From NCBI GenBank assembly GCA_016787225.1, contig JAEUUY010000022.1, forward strand, positions 173,014 to 237,013: DNA of 64,000 nt. Reading direction: 5' to 3'. Positions 54,057-63,059 of this stretch are shown piece after piece. The notes beneath the pieces were generated by a model. It had not been told where the DNA came from and made no database searches. It saw only the letters and a program-made list of their open reading frames with translations. Position 1 is the stretch's first letter; every line of letters begins with the position of its first letter. Source of the stretch: Chitinophagales bacterium. GTDB lineage: Bacteria > Bacteroidota > Bacteroidia > Chitinophagales > JADJOU01. The translations under genes were made by a program, and so were the position numbers.

Positions 54057-55177
54057 TTTGCCATTATTTTTTGGTATAAATTTTCGTATTGTGGTAGTAT
54101 CACTTCGATATCGAATCGTTTAGCTGTCTGATATGCTGTGTCTTTAAATCGTTTCAGAATAGTGTCATCAGATAAAATTTTCTCTGCTGCAAGTGACATG
54201 GCTTGAATATCGCCCACCGCACGCATAAAACCATTTTCTCCGTCTTTTACTAGCTCTGGAAGTCCACCGGCATTGCTAGAAAGCACTGGGACATGACACG
54301 CCATAGCCTCTAATGCAGCGAGTCCGAAACTTTCCGATTGACTGGGCAGTACCATGAGATCGCTGATAGCAAACAACTCTTCTACAGCCTCTTGTTTGCC
54401 TAGAAATTTTACATTATCACATATTCTTAACTCTCTGCACAATTCCTCACATTGCTGTCTTTCAGGACCATCACCTACCATGAGCAGTTTGCTAGGTATT
54501 TTTTTTACTAAAATTTCAAACATCCTTACCACATCTTCAGTACGCTTCACTTTTCTAAAATTAGAAATATGAATCAAAATGCGCTCATGGTCTTGCGCTA
54601 CCAGTTTTCGGAAATGGGGTTTTTCTAGCTTGGAAAATCGTTGTAGATTGATGAAATTATGTATAACTTCTATTTCATTCTTGATATCAAAAGATTCCAG
54701 AGTGTCTTTTTTGAGAGAATGTGATACCGCAGTTACTCCGTCAGATTTATTGATCGAAAATTCTACTACTGGCAAGAAGGATTTATCTTTTCCTACCAGT
54801 GTAATATCTGTACCATGAAGTGTGGTGACAAATGGAATATTTATACCCTTATCTCTCAAAATACTTTGAGCAAGGTAGGCTGCCGAAGCGTGCGGTATGG
54901 CATAATGTACATGTAAAATATCTAATTTTTCAAACTGAACGACATCGACCATACGAGAAGCTAAAGCGGTCTCATAAGGTGGGTATTGAAAAAGGGCATA
55001 GTTCTCAAAACTGACTTCATGATAACTAATATTGGGATGAAAACTATCCAAACGAAAGGGCTGCTTGTAGGTAATGAAATGCACAGAATGTCCGCGCAAA
55101 GCCAGACCTTTACCTAGCTCAGTAGCCACCACACCGCTACCTCCGTAGGTAGGATAACACACTATTCCTATATTCAT
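54053..55177 (-). CDS. bshA: N-acetyl-glucosaminyl L-malate synthase BshA
   Basis: The first enzyme of bacillithiol synthesis: it joins GlcNAc from UDP-GlcNAc to L-malate. It is a GT4-type glycosyltransferase of 374 residues from the ATG at 55177 (MNIGIVCYPTYGGSGVVATE). A TTG at 55186 lies in the promoter box. TTLHGTDITLVG, VSHSLKKDT, the C-terminal SESFGLAALEAMAC and VPVLSSNAGGLPELV are typical. Bacillithiol or a relative is known in Bacteroidota. bshB and bshC are not in the window. Confidence 0.93.
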   Translation of the reverse strand: MNIGIVCYPTYGGSGVVATELGKGLALRGHSVHFITYKQPFRLDSFHPNISYHEVSFENYALFQYPPYETALASRMVDVVQFEKLDILHVHYAIPHASAAYLAQSILRDKGINIPFVTTLHGTDITLVGKDKSFLPVVEFSINKSDGVTAVSHSLKKDTLESFDIKNEIEVIHNFINLQRFSKLEKPHFRKLVAQDHERILIHISNFRKVKRTEDVVRMFEILVKKIPSKLLMVGDGPERQQCEELCRELRICDNVKFLGKQEAVEELFAISDLMVLPSQSESFGLAALEAMACHVPVLSSNAGGLPELVKDGENGFMRAVGDIQAMSLAAEKILSDDTILKRFKDTAYQTAKRFDIEVILPQYENLYQKIMAK

Positions 55178-55183
55178 CTCGAA

Positions 55184-55191
55184 CAAAGTTA
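55184..55191 (-). promoter_or_regulatory. bshA -7 element, near-leaderless
   Basis: The minus strand reads TAACTTTG, ending 6 bp before the bshA ATG at 55177. Transcription would start at or next to the start codon. Confidence 0.5.
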
Positions 55192-55281
55192 AGGGGATTT
55201 TGTCATTACAAATTGTAAATTAAGTTTAAACTCACTTTTTCCAGTAACCCAAATCTTCAAAATAACCTATTTTTGAACCTT

Positions 55282-56397
55282 ATGCAACTATCTCAGGAAG
55301 ACTTTTACCTCATGGCACTGCAGGCTATTGATGGTCTAGGACCTATCAAGGCGAATGCTCTTTTGAGAAGTTTTGAAAATGCAGAAAATATTTTTAAGGC
55401 AAATCGTAGAGAATTAAAAAATACTTTATCAGCGCTAAGTGATGAAGTGATAAAGCAAATATTAGATAAATCTTCATTTGCAGAAATTGATATTGAAACA
55501 AAGTTTTGTCAAAAAAACAATATCGATATTATCACTTTTCAGAATGAAAATTACCCTGTGAGATTGAACCTTATCGAGGATAAGCCTCTCGTACTTTATA
55601 AAAAAGGAAATATTTTCCCTAAAATAAAGCGAAGTCTAGCTATCGTGGGGACACGAAAATCGACAGAATATGGTCATAAGTTTTTAGAACAGTTTTATGC
55701 AGAACTGAAAGAGGTCAAGAATTTAGCTGTTATTAGTGGATTAGCACTTGGTATAGACCAGAAGGCTCATGCACTCTGCGTCAAAAGCAATATCCCTACT
55801 TTAGCAGTTATGGGTCTGAGTTTAGAGAAAATTTACCCTGCACAGAATACGAATCTAGCCAAATCAATTTTGGAAGCAGAAGGTGGCTGGATAACAGAAA
55901 CCTCATCGCAGAGTAAAACATCACAGGGGGTTTTTCCGAGAAGAAATAGATTGATAGCTGGTCTCTGTGACGCCATACTCGTAGTAGAGACGGATATCAA
56001 AGGAGGTTCGGTGATTACGGCACTTCTCGCAAATGATTACGGCAAAGATGTATTTGCACTGCCCGGTAGAATATCGGATGCTCAATCGAGAGGGTGCAAT
56101 GATTTGATACAAAGAAATCTAGCCAGTCTGGTGAATACCCCTAAGGACTTGATAGAAGCAATGTCATGGAATACACATACCAATAAAAAAATCCCAAAGA
56201 CTTTAGAATTGGATTTTGAAGGAACTGCTATGCAGAAAAATGTTTTAGATGTCATTCGAAAAACACCAAAAATAGAATTAGAAAAATTATTGTTTCAATT
56301 CAACTTGGAACATGGTCAGCTGGTAGAAACCTTATTGGAATTGGAATTGCAGGGTATGATAAACACCTTGCCAGGCAATAAATATGAACTAATTTAA
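55282..56397 (+). CDS. dprA: DNA processing protein DprA
   Basis: A loader of RecA onto incoming single-stranded DNA in natural transformation. The 371 residues start at the ATG at 55282 (a TTG at 55273 would add three). It has an N-terminal helix-hairpin-helix/SAM-like region (ALQAIDGLGPIKANAL), the Rossmann-like core (AIVGTRKSTEYGHKF, VISGLALGIDQKAH, VFPRRNRLIAGL, GGSVITALLA), and a C-terminal winged-helix. The next gene begins one base after its stop, so the two are one transcript. Confidence 0.95.
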   Translation: MQLSQEDFYLMALQAIDGLGPIKANALLRSFENAENIFKANRRELKNTLSALSDEVIKQILDKSSFAEIDIETKFCQKNNIDIITFQNENYPVRLNLIEDKPLVLYKKGNIFPKIKRSLAIVGTRKSTEYGHKFLEQFYAELKEVKNLAVISGLALGIDQKAHALCVKSNIPTLAVMGLSLEKIYPAQNTNLAKSILEAEGGWITETSSQSKTSQGVFPRRNRLIAGLCDAILVVETDIKGGSVITALLANDYGKDVFALPGRISDAQSRGCNDLIQRNLASLVNTPKDLIEAMSWNTHTNKKIPKTLELDFEGTAMQKNVLDVIRKTPKIELEKLLFQFNLEHGQLVETLLELELQGMINTLPGNKYELI

Positions 56398-59325
56398 ATG
56401 GACGACAATCAAAATTTAATTCTTCGTAAGTTAAATAAATTTCGAGCTTACTTCGATGGGGATATTTTTACAGATGATAAAATGCGAATTTTGTATTCGA
56501 CCGACGCCTCGCTATATCGCAAACTCCCATTAGCTGTGGTTTATCCTAAAACGAATCAAGACCTCAAAAACATAGTCTTATTTTGCAATAATAACAAGAC
56601 CTCCATCATCCCTCGAACTGCCGGAACTTCGCTAGGGGGTCAGTGTGTAGGCGAAGGGATAGTAGTCGATGTATCGCGATATATGAATAAAATTCTGGAA
56701 ATAAATCCAGAAGAGAAATATGCTATCGTGCAACCAGGGGTGGTGCGTGACGAATTGAATATAGCACTTAAACCATATCACTTACATTTCGGACCCAACA
56801 CTTCCACCTCCAATAGAGCCATGATTGGTGGTATGGTAGGGAACAATTCGAGTGGATCTTTTTCCATTAAATACGGCACTACGAGAGAGAATGTGATATC
56901 GATCAAAGGCTATTTGAGCGATGCGAGCGAAGTAGAATTTAAAGATTTAAGTACCCATGAATTTCGAAGTAAGTGTCATGGAACTAGTCTTGAAAGTAGT
57001 ATCTACCGTCAAATTGCATTTGAACTAAATCACCCTGTTACGCAGGCTGAGATTGACAAAGAATATCCAAAAGTAGGAGTCTCCAGAAGAAATACGGGAT
57101 ATGCACTAGACTTTCTATTAAATACTGAGCCTTTTCATCGAGGTTATGAGCCATTCAATTTTTCCAAAATGCTTTGTGGCAGTGAAGGAACGCTCATGCT
57201 ATTTAGCGAGATAAAACTCAAACTCGTAGATGCTCCTACAGTTAAAATTGCCTTAATTTGTTCGCACTTTGACAGCCTAGAGGCAAGTCTTCAAGCGGCG
57301 GTAGAGGCTATGAAACTCCACCCAAATCAGTGCGAACTGATGGATAAAGCGATATTGGATTGTACTAAAGACAATCTAGTGCAGGCAAAAAATCGTTTTT
57401 TTATCCAAGGAGATCCTGCTGCTATATTGATGATAGAAGTGGAGGAAAAAACGGATAAGACACTAGAGGAGCAGATAACAGCTATGAAGGAGCAGTTGAA
57501 TTCCCTCGCTATTTGTCATTCCGTTTTATATGGCAATGATATTAAAAAAGCACTACAATTGAGAGCAGCAGGCTTAGGTGTATTGCAAAATATGAAAGGC
57601 GAAGAGCGACCCGTCGAGTTCGTCGAAGATACCGCTGTGCATATAGAGGATTTACCTGATTACATACGAGATTTTAATCAAATGATACACGACCTAGGTA
57701 CGACCAGTGTTTTCTATGCACATGCTGGTGCTGGGGAATTGCACACTAGACCCAAGGTCAATCTTAAAACAGAAGAAGGAAGAAAAAAATTTAGAGCTAT
57801 CGCAGAGTCTTCAGCTCATTTAGTGAAAAAATATAATGGATCCTTGAGTGGTGAACATGGTGATGGACTGGTTCGGGCAGAGTTTATTCCTATTGCTTTG
57901 GGACAGAGAAATTATGAATTGCTGCGAAGAATTAAAAAAACGTGGGACGTTCATAACATTTTCAACCCTGGAAAAATAGTAGATGCTCCGCCCATGGACA
58001 CTAATTTGAGAGAAGATTACAATACTAGGGCAGATGCTATCCAAACTATGTTTAGTTTTGAGAAAGAAGGAAGCCTGATCAAAGCCGCTGAGAAGTGCAG
58101 CGGTTCAGGTGATTGTAGAAAGACAAGTATCATTGGCGGCACTCTTTGTCCTAGCTATCAAGCTACTGGCGAGGAAGAACATTCTACGAGGGCCAGAGCC
58201 AATATGTTGAGAGAGTTTTTGACGCATCAAGATTCTATCCAAGGGCTAAATCATCAAGAGATATACGATGTATTGAAATTATGTCTGAGCTGTAAGGCTT
58301 GTATCAGTGAGTGTCCTAGCTCTGTTGATATGGCTGCGTTGAAGTCTGAATTCCTATACCAATATCATAAGTCAAATCCACTGACCAAGATAGAAAAATC
58401 AACCGCTAGTTTTTATAAGATATCCAAACTAGTCTCACCTTTTGCCTTCTTCACCAATATAGCCCAGTCACTGCCTGTCATTTCTCATACGATAAAGTAT
58501 TTTTCAGGTATAGATCAGAGAAGAAGTTTACCTAGATATGCTAATTCAAGTTTTGAAAAATGGTATGGAAAGTTGCCATTGAAAAGTCAAGATTCTAAAG
58601 ATAAAGTCTATTTATACGTAGATGAATTTACGAATTATTTAGATGCAGAAATAGGAAAAAAAACCTACCTGCTGCTTACTGCTATGGGGCTGAAAGTAGA
58701 AGTTTTGCCATTTTTAGATAGCTCTCGCAGTCTAATTTCTAAAGGTTTTTTAGAAGAAGCTAAGAAAAATGTAAATGAATTTATTTCGCAAGTAAAATAT
58801 ATAACAGACGATGAATATCCTCTTATTGGCATAGAGCCATCAGCTATTTTGGGAATACGAGACGATTATCATAGACTCATATCTAATGAACTCAAGTCCA
58901 CTTTAGAACTTGTTGCGAAAAAGACATTTTTGATGGAAGAATTTTTGTCTGATTATTTTCTCAAGCATCCAGAATTAAAATCGAAATTTACAGAAGCTAA
59001 GAAAGAAATTGTTTATCATGGGCATTGTCATCAAAAGTCTTTGAGTTCAACCCAATATGCCCTCGATATTTTAAATTTCCCAGAGAATTATACTGCTAGT
59101 GAAATCCCAAGTGGTTGCTGTGGCATGGCAGGAAGCTTTGGCTATGAGCATTTTGAATTGAGTATGAAAATAGGTGAAATGGTTTTGTTTCCATCGGTAA
59201 GGAAAAATAAAGAGAAAGAAATTTGTGCTTCGGGCACATCCTGCCGCCATCAGATAAAAGATGGTACTAGACGAAAATCAAGTCATCCTGTAGAAATTTT
59301 ATATCATGCACTGATTGAAATATGA
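56398..59325 (+). CDS. FAD-linked and 4Fe-4S dehydrogenase (GlpC/YdiJ-like fusion)
   Basis: A 975-residue fusion. The N-terminal FAD-binding PCMH domain (IIPRTAGTSLGGQCVGEG, MIGGMVGNNSSG) is followed by the FAD-linked oxidase C-terminal domain (HAGAGELHTRP, HGDGLVRAEF). Then come two iron-sulfur motifs (CSGSGDCRKTSIIGGTLCPS and CLSCKACISECPS) and a CCG cysteine domain near the end (HCHQKS, SGCCGMAGSFGYE). The type oxidises D-2-hydroxyacids such as D-lactate or D-2-hydroxyglutarate; substrate is not readable. The start codon directly follows the dprA stop. Confidence 0.9.
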   Translation: MDDNQNLILRKLNKFRAYFDGDIFTDDKMRILYSTDASLYRKLPLAVVYPKTNQDLKNIVLFCNNNKTSIIPRTAGTSLGGQCVGEGIVVDVSRYMNKILEINPEEKYAIVQPGVVRDELNIALKPYHLHFGPNTSTSNRAMIGGMVGNNSSGSFSIKYGTTRENVISIKGYLSDASEVEFKDLSTHEFRSKCHGTSLESSIYRQIAFELNHPVTQAEIDKEYPKVGVSRRNTGYALDFLLNTEPFHRGYEPFNFSKMLCGSEGTLMLFSEIKLKLVDAPTVKIALICSHFDSLEASLQAAVEAMKLHPNQCELMDKAILDCTKDNLVQAKNRFFIQGDPAAILMIEVEEKTDKTLEEQITAMKEQLNSLAICHSVLYGNDIKKALQLRAAGLGVLQNMKGEERPVEFVEDTAVHIEDLPDYIRDFNQMIHDLGTTSVFYAHAGAGELHTRPKVNLKTEEGRKKFRAIAESSAHLVKKYNGSLSGEHGDGLVRAEFIPIALGQRNYELLRRIKKTWDVHNIFNPGKIVDAPPMDTNLREDYNTRADAIQTMFSFEKEGSLIKAAEKCSGSGDCRKTSIIGGTLCPSYQATGEEEHSTRARANMLREFLTHQDSIQGLNHQEIYDVLKLCLSCKACISECPSSVDMAALKSEFLYQYHKSNPLTKIEKSTASFYKISKLVSPFAFFTNIAQSLPVISHTIKYFSGIDQRRSLPRYANSSFEKWYGKLPLKSQDSKDKVYLYVDEFTNYLDAEIGKKTYLLLTAMGLKVEVLPFLDSSRSLISKGFLEEAKKNVNEFISQVKYITDDEYPLIGIEPSAILGIRDDYHRLISNELKSTLELVAKKTFLMEEFLSDYFLKHPELKSKFTEAKKEIVYHGHCHQKSLSSTQYALDILNFPENYTASEIPSGCCGMAGSFGYEHFELSMKIGEMVLFPSVRKNKEKEICASGTSCRHQIKDGTRRKSSHPVEILYHALIEI

Positions 59326-59328
59326 AAT

Positions 59329-59383
59329 TAATCGGCTCATATTTTTGCAAAATATGAGCCGATTAGCATTTCTAATCGGCTCA
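59329..59383. promoter_or_regulatory. Operator-like module 1 (TAATCGGCTCA, fwd-inv-fwd)
   Basis: Three copies of the 11-bp core TAATCGGCTCA: forward at 59329, inverted (ATATGAGCCGATTA) at 59352-59365, forward at 59373. The first two form a 14-bp stem with a 9-base loop. It begins 3 bp after the dehydrogenase stop and lacks a T-run, so it is not a plain terminator. Matches module 2 in core and spacing. Confidence 0.8.
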
Positions 59384-59463
59384 AAAAGCTATCTATAATA
59401 TCTTTATAATGCTTAATATTGTTGAGTTTTCAAGTTTTTCACTGAAATTAAATTGAAATTAAA

Positions 59464-59471
59464 TATATTTG
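59464..59471 (+). promoter_or_regulatory. Fic gene -7 element
   Basis: TATATTTG lies between the two operator modules, so the transcript would start near 59477, just before module 2. Confidence 0.55.
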
Positions 59472-59484
59472 CGAAAATTAAAAA

Positions 59485-59539
59485 TAATCGGCTCATATTC
59501 TACCATAATATGAGCCGATATGATACGCTAATCGGCTCA
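59485..59539. promoter_or_regulatory. Operator-like module 2 (TAATCGGCTCA, fwd-inv-fwd)
   Basis: The same layout as module 1: forward at 59485, inverted (ATATGAGCCGATA) at 59508-59520, forward at 59529. First-to-third spacing is 44 bp in both modules, and the two modules start 156 bp apart. It ends 4 bp before the Fic ATG and lies after the -7 box, an ideal place to block transcription. Confidence 0.8.
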
Positions 59540-59543
59540 CAAT

Positions 59544-60656
59544 ATGTATCACTGGACAGATGAAAATTGGCCTCATTTCATATGGAATGATAGCCTGTAT
59601 GAATTAGCAGAAAAGAAATTTCTCAGCATTGCAGGATTGGGACAAGGAGCCATTGACCTTATACAATCAGAGAACAAAAAAGAGTCTATTCTCAATATAT
59701 TAGTGAAGGAAGCTCTCAAAACATCTGCAATAGAAGGGGAAATGGTGAGTCGTATAGACCTCGTATCATCTATAAAAAAGAAATTAGGATACAATATCAA
59801 TATAAAAAATGTCAAAGATAAACGCTCTGAGGGCATAGCGAAAGCCATAGTGCAGTCACGAGAAGATTTTGATGCCGAACTAACAGAAACTATGATGCAC
59901 CAATGGCATGAGGATATTTTTCTATATACTAAGACAATAACCAAAGGTCAATGGCGAACCGGTACTGAACCTATGCAGATAGTATCGGGGTCACATGGTA
60001 GAGAAGTCGTACACTATGAAGCACCGCCTTCAAAGCAAGTCCCTCGGGAGATGAAACGCTACATACAATGGTTCAATCGAACACGGACAAACCCTAAGCA
60101 TAAAATATCTAATCCAATTGTACGTTCAGCGCTAGCGCATCTCTATTTTGAGTCCATTCATCCCTATGAAGATGGCAATGGGCGAATAGGTCGTATCTTG
60201 GCTGAAAAGGCACTATCGCAAGGCTTAGGTCATGCTGCACTCCTGAGTCTTTCTAGTAGTATAGATGCAGATAAGAAGTTATATTACTCTCAATTGAAAA
60301 AGGCCCAACAAACGCTTAAAATTGATGCTTGGATAGCTTATTTTAGTCAAATAGTAATTGCAGCGCAACTTGAGTTTAATGAAACTGTTCAATTTGTTGT
60401 CAAAAAGAGTCGATTTTTTGAAGCCATACAGAATATAGTAGATAAAAAACAACTCAAAGCCATACAGAAAATGGTGATAGATAATCAGGAATTTATCGGT
60501 GGTATGAATGCTAGCAAGTATATGTCTATTAATAAAGTATCAAAAGCTACTGCTACTAGGGATTTGGCAGATTTAGTTTCCAAAAATATATTAATATCAA
60601 AAGGAAAAGGTCGAAGCACGAATTATCAAGTGAATTTAGATATGAATAGTGCTTAA
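59544..60656 (+). CDS. Fic family protein (DUF4172-Fic-winged helix)
   Basis: A 370-residue AMP-transferase-type protein. The N-terminal DUF4172-like domain (MYHWTDENWPHFIW) carries the inhibitory motif TSAIEGE (T60 to E64-G65, of the S/T-x-x-x-E-G/N class). The Fic core shows HPYEDGNGRIGR at 206-217, complete for catalysis. The C-terminal third ends with a winged-helix-like segment (SINKVSKATATRDLADLVS, ISKGKGRSTNYQV). Target proteins are unknown. The operator modules upstream suggest it represses itself through the C-terminal domain; that is inference. Confidence 0.92.
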   Translation: MYHWTDENWPHFIWNDSLYELAEKKFLSIAGLGQGAIDLIQSENKKESILNILVKEALKTSAIEGEMVSRIDLVSSIKKKLGYNINIKNVKDKRSEGIAKAIVQSREDFDAELTETMMHQWHEDIFLYTKTITKGQWRTGTEPMQIVSGSHGREVVHYEAPPSKQVPREMKRYIQWFNRTRTNPKHKISNPIVRSALAHLYFESIHPYEDGNGRIGRILAEKALSQGLGHAALLSLSSSIDADKKLYYSQLKKAQQTLKIDAWIAYFSQIVIAAQLEFNETVQFVVKKSRFFEAIQNIVDKKQLKAIQKMVIDNQEFIGGMNASKYMSINKVSKATATRDLADLVSKNILISKGKGRSTNYQVNLDMNSA

Positions 60657-60692
60657 GAAATATATAATTTTGTAGATAAAAAAAATAAAGTA

Positions 60693-62006
60693 TTGAATAT
60701 AGCAGTAATTGGAACAGGATATGTAGGCTTAGTTTCGGGAGTTTGTTTTGCTGAGACAGGTGTCAATGTCATTTGTGTAGATAATAATGCAGAAAAAGTA
60801 GAAAAACTCAATAACGGAGAGGTTCCCATATTTGAACCTTTATTGGACACCTATTTAAAGAGGAATTTTCATGAAGGACGCATTCAGTTTACGCTTGATT
60901 TAAAACAAGCTGTAGATAATTCTGATATTATTTTTTTAGCATTACCTACGCCAGAGAGTGAAGATGGCTCAGCGGATTTGAGTTATGTGTTGAAAATGGC
61001 GGAAACTTTATCAGGCATTATTCAGTCTTATAAGGTTGTGGTTAATAAAAGTACTGTGCCTGTAGGTACAGCGGCTATGACTCAAAAAATATTTGATGAT
61101 AAATGTAAGGTAAAAGTTGATGTCGTTTCCAATCCTGAATTTCTTCGTGAAGGCTTTGCAGTAGAAGATTTTCTAAAACCTGATAGAATAGTGATAGGAA
61201 GTAGCAGTGAAAAAGCTACTGAGCTGATAACAAAGCTTTATAAGCCTTTTGTCCGTCAAGGTAATCCTATTTTCGTCATGGATGAAAAGTCTGCTGAACT
61301 GACAAAATATGCTGCAAACTCATTTCTCGCTTTAAAGATTTCATTTATGAACGAAATGGCGAATCTGGCGGAGAAAGTGGGTGCAGATATAGATAGTATT
61401 CGACGAGGAATCGGCACCGATAATCGAATAGGAGGCGCATTTCTTTATGCTGGCTTGGGTTATGGCGGTTCTTGTTTCCCTAAAGATGTTAAGGCATTAC
61501 AGCATATTTCTCATTCGAATAGCTTTGATTTTAAAATATTGAATGCTGTCATAGATGTCAATGCATTACAAAAGGAAAAATTCGTAGAAACTATTCTTCA
61601 AAATGCAGATGTGAAAGGAAAGAAAATAGCCATGTGGGGACTATCTTTTAAGCCTAATACTGACGATATACGAGAAGCGCCCGCCCTATATGTTATTGAT
61701 AAACTAGTGGAAGCCGGTGCTAATATAGTAGCTTATGATCCAGAAGGAATGCCAAATGTGGAGAAAAAAATAGGAAATAAAATTGATTATGCAGACAACA
61801 TGTATCAAGCGATTGAGGATGCAGATATCTTAGTAATTGTTACCGAATGGCCTGTATTTCGAACACCTGATTTTGATAAAATGAAATCTATAATGAAAGG
61901 TAGAACCATATTTGATGGTAGAAATGTATTTGATTTAAGAGATGTGGAATCTACCGGATTTGACTATTATAGTATTGGTAGGAAAACTATTAAAGCCAAT
62001 ATCTGA
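60693..62006 (+). CDS. ugd: UDP-glucose 6-dehydrogenase
   Basis: Oxidises UDP-glucose to UDP-glucuronate with NAD. The 437 residues have a TTG start (no ATG nearby) giving MNIAVIGTGYVGLVSGVCFA. The catalytic cysteine is in GYGGSCFPKDVKAL near 259, and SNPEFLREGFAVEDF and WGLSFKPNTDDIREAP are conserved. A TAATTTTG box lies at 60665-60672. The next gene, 18 bp on, uses its product. Confidence 0.95.
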   Translation: MNIAVIGTGYVGLVSGVCFAETGVNVICVDNNAEKVEKLNNGEVPIFEPLLDTYLKRNFHEGRIQFTLDLKQAVDNSDIIFLALPTPESEDGSADLSYVLKMAETLSGIIQSYKVVVNKSTVPVGTAAMTQKIFDDKCKVKVDVVSNPEFLREGFAVEDFLKPDRIVIGSSSEKATELITKLYKPFVRQGNPIFVMDEKSAELTKYAANSFLALKISFMNEMANLAEKVGADIDSIRRGIGTDNRIGGAFLYAGLGYGGSCFPKDVKALQHISHSNSFDFKILNAVIDVNALQKEKFVETILQNADVKGKKIAMWGLSFKPNTDDIREAPALYVIDKLVEAGANIVAYDPEGMPNVEKKIGNKIDYADNMYQAIEDADILVIVTEWPVFRTPDFDKMKSIMKGRTIFDGRNVFDLRDVESTGFDYYSIGRKTIKANI

Positions 62007-62024
62007 TTTTTTTAAAATTAAGTA

Positions 62025-63017
62025 ATGTCAAAGAAAAAAGTTTTAATAACAGGCGCAGCGGGTTTTTTGGGTTCACACCTCTGTGATTATTTTATAGAAA
62101 GAGGCTATAGTGTGATAGGAATGGATAACCTTATCACAGGCAATATGAAAAATATAGAACACCTGATGGCGCATCCAGATTTTGTATTTTACCATCACGA
62201 TGTGAGTAATTATGTGCATATACCAGGTCATCTAGATTATATCATGCATTTCGCTTCACCTGCTAGTCCTATAGATTATTTAAAAATACCTATTCAAACT
62301 TTAAAAGTAGGCTCTTTAGGAACACATAATTTGCTAGGACTCGCAAAGGCTAAAAATGCTAGAATGTTGATAGCTTCGACATCCGAAGTATATGGCGATC
62401 CATTAGTACACCCACAGACGGAAGATTATTGGGGCAATGTGAATCCCATAGGTCCACGAGGAGTCTACGACGAAGCAAAGCGTTTTCAAGAAGCTATGAC
62501 AATGGCTTATCATCGCTTTCATGGGGTGGGAACAAGGATTGTTAGAATATTTAATACCTATGGTCCTCGCATGCGTCTCAATGATGGACGTGTATTGCCG
62601 GCATTTATAGGTCAAGCACTTCGGGGCGAACCTATGACTATTTTTGGTGATGGCAGTCAAACTCGTTCTTTTTGTTATGTTTCTGATTTGATAGAAGGCA
62701 TCTATCGCTTACTCATGAGTGATTATGTATATCCTATTAATATTGGCAATCCTGATGAAATCACCATCAAAGAATTTGCGGAAGAAATTACTAAACTTAC
62801 GGATTCAAAATCAGGGATAGTCTATCAACCACTTCCTCAAGATGACCCAATGCAGCGCCAACCCAATATCGATAAAGCAAGAGAAATTCTAAACTGGGAA
62901 CCAAAAGTGAAGCGTGCTGAAGGCCTGAAAATAACCTTTGACTATTTTAAAACACTCACAGCAGAAGATTTGAATAAGATTGAGCATAATGATTTTACCA
63001 AATACAATAAGTATTAG
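62025..63017 (+). CDS. UDP-glucuronate decarboxylase (UDP-xylose synthase)
   Basis: An extended SDR enzyme that turns UDP-glucuronate into UDP-xylose. In 330 residues it has [15 protein letters not shown] near 10-24, [26 protein letters not shown], the catalytic Y-D-E-A-K, and [13 protein letters not shown]. The gene order ugd then decarboxylase makes a two-step path for polysaccharide xylose. Length and motifs fit UXS strongly; other NAD-dependent sugar decarboxylases are less likely. Confidence 0.92.
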   Translation: MSKKKVLITGAAGFLGSHLCDYFIERGYSVIGMDNLITGNMKNIEHLMAHPDFVFYHHDVSNYVHIPGHLDYIMHFASPASPIDYLKIPIQTLKVGSLGTHNLLGLAKAKNARMLIASTSEVYGDPLVHPQTEDYWGNVNPIGPRGVYDEAKRFQEAMTMAYHRFHGVGTRIVRIFNTYGPRMRLNDGRVLPAFIGQALRGEPMTIFGDGSQTRSFCYVSDLIEGIYRLLMSDYVYPINIGNPDEITIKEFAEEITKLTDSKSGIVYQPLPQDDPMQRQPNIDKAREILNWEPKVKRAEGLKITFDYFKTLTAEDLNKIEHNDFTKYNKY

Positions 63018-63059
63018 TTCTTGGCTAATTTTCGTTGAACTAGCGCTATTTCCGTAGGT

